From Bacillota bacterium (GTDB taxonomy: Bacteria > Bacillota > Clostridia > Oscillospirales > Acutalibacteraceae): a DNA stretch of 20,921 nt. Under the pieces are notes generated by a model, which was given only the letters and a program-made list of their open reading frames with translations, was not told the DNA's origin and searched no databases. Made by a program: the position numbers and the translations under genes. This document shows positions 15,636-20,921 of the stretch, piece by piece. Every line of letters starts with the position of its first letter. Positions within the stretch are counted from its first letter, which is position 1. Location: positions 1-20,921 of the forward strand of contig JAEXDU010000161.1 of assembly GCA_023401495.1 (NCBI GenBank), in the 5' to 3' direction.

Positions 15636-16229
15636 ATGAAGTACTGTATTCTGATGGGAAGCCCGCGCAAAAACGGAAATACATCGAAATTGCTGCAGCC
15701 TTTTCTGGAAGAGCTTCAGCTCCGAAACATTCCGTACGAGCTGATTTGGCTTTACGACAAGAATATTGAACCTTGTATCGCCTGCCGTCGATGTCAAAAG
15801 GACTGGACCATTTTTGGGTGTCATTATTCCGACGACGCGCAGGAAATCTTTCATCAGATATTGGACAGCGACGTCATTGTTCTGGCCACGCCCATTTATT
15901 CCTGGTTCTGTACGCCGCCGATGAAAGCGCTGCTGGACCGCATGGTGTATGGAATGAACAAATATTATGGGGATGAAAAAGGCCCTTCTCTCTGGAAGGG
16001 CAAGCGGCTGGCGATCATCACGACCTGCGGCTACAGGCCCGAAAAGGGCGCCGATTTATTTGAGGAGGGCATCAAGCGATATTGCAGGCATTCGCAGTTA
16101 AATTATCTGGGGATGCTTGCCGAACGGGATCTGGGATATCAATCCGTCTTTTTATCGGAAGATAAAACAGAGCGTTCCAGATCGTTCGCCCGGCGTCTGA
16201 TCGCTGACGCGGATAGCCCGGCCGGCTGA
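15636..16229 (+). CDS. Flavodoxin-fold NAD(P)H-dependent FMN oxidoreductase with cysteine cluster
   Basis: Protein of 197 residues. The FMN phosphate loop GSPRKNGNTSK is at residues 8-18, and TPIYSWFCTPPMKALLDRM is the second flavin-contact region typical of the NADPH-dependent FMN reductase/iron-sulfur flavoprotein family. Cysteines C47, C50, C53 and C62 (CxxCxxC-x8-C) resemble the compact cluster motif of archaeal Isf, so a [4Fe-4S] cluster is possible but not certain. Start at 15636 is chosen because GGAGAG lies 5 nt upstream; a longer frame to 15609 lacks such a site. It is divergent from nfn and upstream of a nitroreductase, suggesting a redox role. Substrate unknown. Confidence 0.82.
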   Translation: MKYCILMGSPRKNGNTSKLLQPFLEELQLRNIPYELIWLYDKNIEPCIACRRCQKDWTIFGCHYSDDAQEIFHQILDSDVIVLATPIYSWFCTPPMKALLDRMVYGMNKYYGDEKGPSLWKGKRLAIITTCGYRPEKGADLFEEGIKRYCRHSQLNYLGMLAERDLGYQSVFLSEDKTERSRSFARRLIADADSPAG

Positions 16230-16302
16230 TTCCTTTTTGGCCGGCATCTATGCTTTTACAGCCCGGGGGCGTAATTGCTCCCTGACATTTATTTTTCGCA
16301 CT

Positions 16303-16337
16303 GTTTTCAGCGGAGCCGTAATGGCTGAGCTGAAAAC
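16303..16337 (+). promoter_or_regulatory. Hairpin in the leader of the nitroreductase gene
   Basis: GTTTTCAGC (16303-16311) pairs with GCTGAAAAC (16329-16337), and an inner AGCC/GGCT stem closes a GTAAT loop, with a small GG/GA internal loop. No T run follows, so it is not a typical terminator. It ends about 17 nt before the AGGAGG. It could be an operator or a translation-affecting leader hairpin. I see no convincing promoter in 16230-16300. Confidence 0.55.
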
Positions 16338-16366
16338 GACAAACACTTTATTCAGGAGGTTGCAAT

Positions 16367-16894
16367 ATGAGCTTTTTAGAATTGGCAAAAGACAGGTATT
16401 CGATGAGAAAATTCAGTGACAAGCCTGTGGAACAGGATAAGCTGGATTTGATTTTAGAAGCGGGCCGGATTGCCCCCACCGCCCACAACAGTCAGCCGCA
16501 GAGAATTCTGGTGCTGAACACCCCCGAGGAAATGGAACTTCTGACAAAATGCTGCCCGTTCCGTTTTCACCAGACTCTGGCGCTTGTGGTATGCTATGAA
16601 AAAGAAGTCAGCTGGAAGCGCAAGGATTACGATAACGCCGACAGCGGCGAGGTGGATATGGGCATTGTCGGCACGCACATGATCCTTCAGGCCAGTGAGC
16701 TGGGGATCGGTTCCACCTGGGTGATGCACTTTGATCCGCAGGCGGTGCGCCGTGAGTTCCATATTCCCGAGGCGCTGATTCCCATGGCCATCCTGATGAT
16801 GGGGCATCCCCGTGAGGACGCGAAGCCCAGCAGACTGCATGACGACCGCCTTGAGATTTCCAAAACGGTATTTTATCACACCTTCCAGGGGTAA
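16367..16894 (+). CDS. Nitroreductase-family FMN protein
   Basis: Protein of 175 residues, at the short end of the NfsA/NfnB-like nitroreductase superfamily. N-terminal FMN-phosphate motif RYSMRKFSD at 10-18 and the APTAHNSQPQ loop at 36-45 are typical. A GIVGTHMILQASELGIGSTW helix follows, then a C-terminal GHPREDAKPSRLHDDRL segment. Members reduce nitro compounds, quinones or flavins with NAD(P)H as homodimers; the real substrate cannot be told. AGGAGG lies 7 nt before the ATG. It follows the flavodoxin-fold gene after 137 nt and may be cotranscribed with it. The symbol nfnB sometimes used for nitroreductases should not be confused with the nfnB gene in this window. Confidence 0.92.
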   Translation: MSFLELAKDRYSMRKFSDKPVEQDKLDLILEAGRIAPTAHNSQPQRILVLNTPEEMELLTKCCPFRFHQTLALVVCYEKEVSWKRKDYDNADSGEVDMGIVGTHMILQASELGIGSTWVMHFDPQAVRREFHIPEALIPMAILMMGHPREDAKPSRLHDDRLEISKTVFYHTFQG

Positions 16895-16970
16895 CACTGA
16901 AATTGACGGAGGCGTCTCCTCTTTTCAGGCGGTTTCAGACTCTGCTTGTGTGAAATATCAGAAAAGGCTT

Positions 16971-17012
16971 GAAATCCTTCCCCTGCCTACGGCAGGGGAA
17001 GGATTTCTGTTT
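16971..17012 (+). terminator. Strong hairpin after the nitroreductase gene, probable terminator
   Basis: GAAATCCTTCCCCTGCC pairs perfectly with GGCAGGGGAAGGATTTC (17 bp, TAC loop), followed by TGTTTT. The T run is short, so efficiency is uncertain. The core CCCCTGCC-TA-GGCAGGGG recurs at 20607-20635, suggesting a dispersed repeat used as a terminator. Confidence 0.7.
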
Positions 17013-17040
17013 TCGCGAAAGAATGGCTGATAAAGAAAAA

Positions 17041-17089
17041 CCGCGCTTTGCTTTGGCCCAATGATAGCCAATGCAAAGCGCGGTTTTTT
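17041..17089. terminator. Bidirectional terminator between convergent nitroreductase and spoIVA
   Basis: CCGCGCTTTGC (17041-17051) pairs with GCAAAGCGCGG (17073-17083), with an inner TTGGC/GCCAA stem. Six T follow on the plus strand (17084-17089), and on the minus strand a T-rich run (17032-17040) follows the same stem. It can serve both convergent transcripts. Confidence 0.92.
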
Positions 17090-17146
17090 CTGTTTGGGGT
17101 GAAATAAATCAACTTACTCCCTGCGGAGCAAAGAGATCGCGTTATG

Positions 17147-18625
17147 TTACAGGATGATACAAATGAGACCGTTGCAGCCGTCGTTGATGATACGCTCGAT
17201 CGTTTCCTTCATCTTGTCGCGCGCATCGGCCGGCATGCGGTACAGCTTGTTATGCATTCCCTCGTTGACCAGCTCGTGCAGAGACTTGCCGAAGATATTC
17301 GATTCCCAGATCTTGACGGGGCTTTCCTCGAATTCCTTCATCATGGACATGACAAGCTCTTCCGACTGCTGCTCCGAGCCTACAATGGGCGTCAGCTCCG
17401 TTGTGATTTTGGTACGGATCAAATGGACTGACGGCGCGGCAGCTCTGAGGCGGACGCCATACTTGCCGCCCTGCTTAATGATCTCTGGCTCTTCCAGGCT
17501 CATCTCGTCGATCGTCGGCATCATGATTCCATAGCCGGTATCGAGAACATCCTGATAGGCGTCGCGGATCTTGTCATACTCCATTTTGATCTTTGCCAGT
17601 TCCAGAACGGAGGAGAGCAGTTCGCCCTCGTTATGCAGTTCCAGCCCCGTCTGCTCACCGAGAATGCGGTAGAACAGGTCGGTTTTGAGCTGAATTCCGA
17701 TTCTGGCACAGCCGGTACCCAAATCCACAGAAAGGGTTTGCGCGGAACCGACATGCTCGCATTTCGACACATCGTCCACCAGGCCCCCAACCTCGCGGAT
17801 GCGCGAGATTTTCGAAGCGGACTGCTGAATGATCTGGAAGATTGCGGAGCGCAGCCAGTGCTTCTTTTCGAGTGTGGAGAGCCAGTGCGGCATTTCGACT
17901 TTGATTTCCTTGACCGGGAACTCGAACAGGATTTTTGCCAGAACATCGCGGATTTCTTTTTCGTTCAGCTCCAGGCAGTTCACCGGCTGTACAGGGACCT
18001 TGTAGCGCTTCTGCATGTTTTCCGCCAGCGCCTGAGACTGCGGCGCGGTGGGATTTGTGCAGTTGAGAAGAATGATAAAGGGCTTCTTGATTTCCTTGAG
18101 CTCTGAAACAACGCGCTCTTCCGCCTCTTCATACTCTTCCCGCGGGATTTCGCTGATGCTGCCATCCGTTGTAATGAGCAGCCCGATGGTGGAATGCTCG
18201 GTAATGACCTTTTGCGTGCCGATTTCCGCCGCCATATTGAAGGGGATCGGCTCGTCGTACCACGGGGTGCGGATCATGCGCGGCAGGTCGTTTTCAATGT
18301 ACCCCAGCGCGCTGGGAACGATATACCCCACGCAGTCGATCATGCGCACGCGGAACGTCGCGCTGTCGTCAATATTTACGGTAACCGCCTGTTCTGGAAT
18401 GAATTTGGGTTCCGTCGTCATAATGGTGCGGCCCGCGGCGGATTGAGGCATTTCATCAATCGCGCGGTCGCGCCGGCTGTTTTCATCCATGTTGGGGATG
18501 ACGATGGTATCCATGAACTTTTTGATAAAGGTAGATTTGCCCGTGCGAACCGGGCCGACCACACCAATATAAATATCACCGTTGGTGCGTTCCGAAATAT
18601 CTTGATAAATATTGCGCTCTTCCAT
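17147..18625 (-). CDS. spoIVA: Stage IV sporulation protein A, spore-coat ATPase
   Basis: Cytoskeletal ATPase that polymerises on the mother-cell face of the forespore outer membrane and forms the coat basement layer. The 492-residue length equals that of Bacillus SpoIVA. Walker A GPVRTGKS is at residues 24-31, and the GTPase-like DCVGYIVPSALGY region follows. A central domain and the C-terminal region needed for membrane anchoring and polymerisation (ending NGLICIIL) are present. A GGGAGGT ribosome site sits only 3-4 nt before the ATG. The SipL-like gene ends 42 nt upstream, so the two are probably cotranscribed and should be expressed in the mother cell (sigma-E by analogy). Confidence 0.98.
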   Translation of the reverse strand: MEERNIYQDISERTNGDIYIGVVGPVRTGKSTFIKKFMDTIVIPNMDENSRRDRAIDEMPQSAAGRTIMTTEPKFIPEQAVTVNIDDSATFRVRMIDCVGYIVPSALGYIENDLPRMIRTPWYDEPIPFNMAAEIGTQKVITEHSTIGLLITTDGSISEIPREEYEEAEERVVSELKEIKKPFIILLNCTNPTAPQSQALAENMQKRYKVPVQPVNCLELNEKEIRDVLAKILFEFPVKEIKVEMPHWLSTLEKKHWLRSAIFQIIQQSASKISRIREVGGLVDDVSKCEHVGSAQTLSVDLGTGCARIGIQLKTDLFYRILGEQTGLELHNEGELLSSVLELAKIKMEYDKIRDAYQDVLDTGYGIMMPTIDEMSLEEPEIIKQGGKYGVRLRAAAPSVHLIRTKITTELTPIVGSEQQSEELVMSMMKEFEESPVKIWESNIFGKSLHELVNEGMHNKLYRMPADARDKMKETIERIINDGCNGLICIIL

Positions 18626-18667
18626 TTTACCTCCCCCTCAGGCAGAGAATTTTATTTTTGGGATCGC

Positions 18668-20206
18668 TTACATTGGAATTAAAAGCATCCCCCTATTCTC
18701 AGCAAAATCTTCCTCCAGCTCGTTTTCCTTTTGAATTGCGGAAACGGAGGTGCAGTAGCGCCGGGCAATGTCCCAAAGGTTCTCTCCCGCGTCTGCAAAA
18801 TAGATGGTCAGTGCGGCAGAGTTATCTTTTTTACGCGTTTTGGTTTCGTCCGCGTTTGCGCCCGCAATCATTTTGTGGCTGCTGGATTGGAACACGGCGG
18901 CGGTCAGCTTGAGCTCGGTCTTTACTTCAATTCCCGTGCCGCCGGTAATTCGGAAGCTGATATTGCTGATCTCTACCCGGGGTGCGCAGAAGACTCCACC
19001 CTCTTTTTTGCGCCATTCATGGCTGCCGGTAAAGTCGACGACCCGTTCAAAGTAGAAAGGCTTCTCCTGTGCGTTGAGTGCGAGAATGCACAGATTCAGC
19101 TTGCCGGTAAAACGAATTTGGTTTTCTTCCTCCTCTGCGGAAACACTGCTGATTTCGTTCCAGACGTCAATCACCTTCGTGATGCCGCCTTCGCCGATAT
19201 CAAAACTGTTCTTTTGTGTAACAGAGTCGTTGATCATCTCGATCAGCCGGAAGACCGGCTTCGACTGTGCCTGGGTTTCCAGCTCATATTGGGTGGAATA
19301 GGCGTCCGTTACAATGGCGATTTCGGTATCCTCGTATGCCATCAGATTGGCCGCCAGGCGGACTTCAGCCTCAAACAGCGTGTTTTCTCCGGAGGAGTCG
19401 CTCTTGATCTGCAGATCATTGCTCAGCACGTTGACGCTGACATCGCAGAGGTTCCCCTCTTCCAGCCCGTCGCCGTCCACCATCTGGCTGTAGGGAATCA
19501 CATATTCCATCGCCTCGGGAAGCATATCCTCCGATTCGGGAGCATACAAAAGCTTAACGCTCACTTCACCCTTGACGATCAGCTTGCCGGAGACCACCTT
19601 GTAATCCGAGATGGTTGCCGTTGCGCCGGAGCGAATGATGTTATTGGCCGGCGGCTTGCTGTCGCTGATTTCCAGCACTTCAGAAACAGAAAACTGCTGC
19701 TGTGCGATCGACGTCACCTGGCTGGCCGGGATTTGCTGCTGCTTTTGCTGAATGTCTTCGCCCTCAATATTGCTGACAAACTCATTGTTTACCTTTTCTG
19801 CTACCTTGGCGCAGATGGAAAATGCCCCGTGAATATCCAAACGGCGCGGACTTGTTGCCCGGCAGTTGATGTATTCCACACGCGAGCTAGTAAATATCAC
19901 TGCATTGTCGGCCTGCTTTTTCAACGGAATCGACGCGGAAAATGGTTTGACATTTTCGCAGCACCGGATACAGCCACCGCCGGAATCCAGATAAATCACC
20001 TTAATCGCCGCAGAGCCTTCGATTTCCAGGTGATCCCCGATGATGCTCCTGCTGGTGATGCGGGGGCAAACCTGGCACTTCAGGATGCGTTGAATATCCG
20101 GGCAATAATCAGGAAGGCTGAAATCCAGGTCGATCGGCTGTTCCTGGCAACCGTCAAATATGATCTCACTTGCGCAGATGGACTGCCGGTTGAGTGTATA
20201 CTCCAT
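18668..20206 (-). CDS. sipL: SipL-like SPOCS (DUF3794) and LysM spore-coat protein
   Basis: Protein of 512 residues. Repeated beta-rich SPOCS/DUF3794 segments occupy most of the length, with recurring patterns such as DFSLPDYCPDIQRIL at about 28-42 and VVSGKLIVKGEVSVKLLY near 204-221. A C-terminal LysM domain covers about 464-512 (YFADAGENLWDIARRY). Clostridioides SipL has the same architecture and a very similar length, and its LysM domain binds SpoIVA to encase the forespore. Genomic pairing with spoIVA here supports the same job. No signal peptide is seen, as expected for a mother-cell cytosolic coat protein. AGGAG lies 9-10 nt upstream of the ATG. Confidence 0.85.
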   Translation of the reverse strand: MEYTLNRQSICASEIIFDGCQEQPIDLDFSLPDYCPDIQRILKCQVCPRITSRSIIGDHLEIEGSAAIKVIYLDSGGGCIRCCENVKPFSASIPLKKQADNAVIFTSSRVEYINCRATSPRRLDIHGAFSICAKVAEKVNNEFVSNIEGEDIQQKQQQIPASQVTSIAQQQFSVSEVLEISDSKPPANNIIRSGATATISDYKVVSGKLIVKGEVSVKLLYAPESEDMLPEAMEYVIPYSQMVDGDGLEEGNLCDVSVNVLSNDLQIKSDSSGENTLFEAEVRLAANLMAYEDTEIAIVTDAYSTQYELETQAQSKPVFRLIEMINDSVTQKNSFDIGEGGITKVIDVWNEISSVSAEEEENQIRFTGKLNLCILALNAQEKPFYFERVVDFTGSHEWRKKEGGVFCAPRVEISNISFRITGGTGIEVKTELKLTAAVFQSSSHKMIAGANADETKTRKKDNSAALTIYFADAGENLWDIARRYCTSVSAIQKENELEEDFAENRGMLLIPM

Positions 20207-20238
20207 AGAGTTTCTCTCCTTTTCCTGTTTCTACCTAA

Positions 20239-20267
20239 TTTCTATTCGCATCCTGTCCCGGATATGC
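20239..20267 (-). promoter_or_regulatory. Candidate sigma-E-like promoter for sipL-spoIVA
   Basis: On the minus strand GCATATC (20261-20267) resembles the sigma-E -35, and ATAGAAA follows with 17 nt between the two ATA cores, a sigma-E-like spacing. The predicted start near 20232 gives a leader of about 26 nt. The -10 match is imperfect (consensus ATACAnT), so this is a weak call supported by the expected mother-cell expression. Confidence 0.35.
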
Positions 20268-20606
20268 TAAATCAAAACAGAAAAAGAAAACCCCAATTGG
20301 AACAGTGATGTAATTTAAAAAATTTACCCGAAAAGAGAATGGTTTCCCCATCTGTGGCAGGGGAACACCAATACTTAATACGCATTCTGTTCCAGATATG
20401 CCAAATCAAAAAAGAGCAGAAAATCCTCCGTTAGAACAGTGATACAACTTGAAAAATTCGCCACAAAAGAGAATGGCTTCTTCGACTGCGGCAGAGGATC
20501 ACCAATACTTATACACATCCCGTCCCGGATATGCGAAATCAAAGCAGAGCAAAGTCCCACTAATTACGATAGTCGTGCAGCTTTCAAAATTCACCCTGAA
20601 ACAGCG

Positions 20607-20635
20607 ATTTCCCCCTGCCATAGGCAGGGGGAAAT
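20607..20635. repeat. Perfect 13-bp hairpin at the end of the third repeat unit
   Basis: ATTTCCCCCTGCC pairs with GGCAGGGGGAAAT across ATA. It lacks a T run on either side. It lies between the ABC-transporter gene and sipL, both on the minus strand, and may act as a weak terminator. Its core matches the hairpin at 16971-17007. Confidence 0.6.
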
Positions 20636-20709
20636 TAATATTATCTTTCAAATGGATTGTCATGACTGGCAAGCTTTTATTGTGGCCCGACGGGCCTTTC
20701 CATCAAGCG

Positions 20710-20921
20710 TTATTCTGCTTTTAGGATGAGCTGGTCGATATCCACATCGTTTTCGATCATCGCGTTCTCTTTCATAAACTGTTCTGTCTTTTTCATGGAT
20801 GTGATATCCGCGTCGGTGATCTCTGTGCTGAAATCATACATGGGGTACATTTCTTTCACGGCATCGATGCTCAGCTCGGTTTCCTTTGCGGTCATTTCCA
20901 GAATCGCTTCGGAATTTTCTT
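20710..20921 (-). CDS. Probable ABC-transporter substrate-binding protein, C-terminal fragment
   Basis: The frame runs off the right edge; about 70 C-terminal residues are visible, ending DIDQLILKAE. The pattern EMYPMYDFSTEITDADI followed by a helix (KKTEQFMKENAMIEN) resembles the C-terminus of NitT/TauT-type (NMT1/SsuA-like) binding proteins, which deliver nitrate, sulfonates or pyrimidine precursors to an ABC importer. The N-terminus, lipobox and ligand site are outside the window, so substrate cannot be named and the family call is moderate. A short GGCCCG/CGGGCC hairpin at about 20676-20688 follows the stop without a proper T run. Confidence 0.55.
   Translation of the reverse strand, partial: ENSEAILEMTAKETELSIDAVKEMYPMYDFSTEITDADITSMKKTEQFMKENAMIENDVDIDQLILKAE

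Larger units (their letters stand above)
20238..20640. repeat. Three degenerate tandem repeats of about 133 bp upstream of sipL
   Basis: Units at about 20238-20369, 20370-20503 and 20504-20640 share ordered blocks: GCATYCTGTYCC, GATATGCNAAATC (starting at 20261, 20396 and 20528), GAACAGTGAT, AAAAGAGAATGG, then a hairpin-like end and CCAATACTTA. The ends are TTCCCC/GGGGAA in unit 1, a decayed form in unit 2 and a perfect stem in unit 3. Short frames cross the array but have no ribosome sites and no conserved protein. The region otherwise holds only the candidate sipL promoter. Confidence 0.75.

Noticed and set aside
18731..20308. Plus-strand 525-residue open frame antisense to sipL
   Set aside because: It lies opposite a well-supported SPOCS/LysM gene, has no recognisable domain or ribosome site, and is typical of antisense frames in moderately GC-rich coding DNA.
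20439..20729. Plus-strand small open frames across the three-copy repeat array
   Set aside because: The copies do not keep a common reading frame, and no ribosome site precedes the ATGs.

Overview
The window looks like chromosomal DNA of an anaerobic, endospore-forming member of the Clostridia, most plausibly the Oscillospiraceae/Ruminococcaceae side. The evidence is the sporulation gene set (spoIVA, a SipL-like LysM protein, a SpoIVFA/SpoIVFB-like pair), the clostridial order dxs-tlyA-nadK-argR-recN, a tyrosine T-box leader, and an Nfn-type electron-bifurcating transhydrogenase. The taxonomic placement is inference from gene content, not from an alignment.

Layout by position. (1) Positions 1-369, minus strand: a sigma-A promoter, a complete tyrosine T-box leader (specifier UAC) and the first 8 codons of tyrS. 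(2) Positions 366-10731, minus strand: a tightly packed run transcribed as ymfF-like, ymfH-like (M16 peptidase pair), lgt, folD, dxs, tlyA, nadK, argR, recN. Several junctions overlap by 4 nt or lie within 10 nt. It joins lipoprotein maturation, C1-folate and isoprenoid metabolism, NADP supply, arginine control and DNA repair. (3) Positions 10741-11294: an AT-rich gap with two near-identical 122-nt tandem units, each holding the same bulged hairpin, plus a decayed third. (4) Positions 11295-12886, minus: a SpoIVFB-like M50 protease and its M23 partner. (5) Positions 12971-13056: a perfect 50-bp palindrome next to a clear terminator. (6) Positions 13076-15428, minus: nfnB and nfnA with their promoter. 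(7) Positions 15472-16894, plus: a flavodoxin-fold protein and a nitroreductase, divergent from nfn. (8) Positions 16971-17089: terminators between convergent units. (9) Positions 17147-20206, minus: spoIVA preceded by a SipL-like gene, a probable spore-coat basement-layer operon. (10) Positions 20238-20640: three degenerate repeats of about 133 bp ending in hairpins. (11) Positions 20710-20921, minus: the C-terminal end of a probable ABC-transporter substrate-binding protein.

Most genes are recognised housekeeping or sporulation families. I found no phage, IS transposase, CRISPR array or toxin-antitoxin module. The least explained material is non-coding: the 122-nt hairpin repeats, the 50-bp palindrome, the three-copy array upstream of the spore-coat operon, and the inverted repeats in the nfn/flavoprotein divergent promoter. 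The two protein-level points most worth a second look are the acidic tail of about 110 residues on Lgt and the SipL-SpoIVA adjacency.
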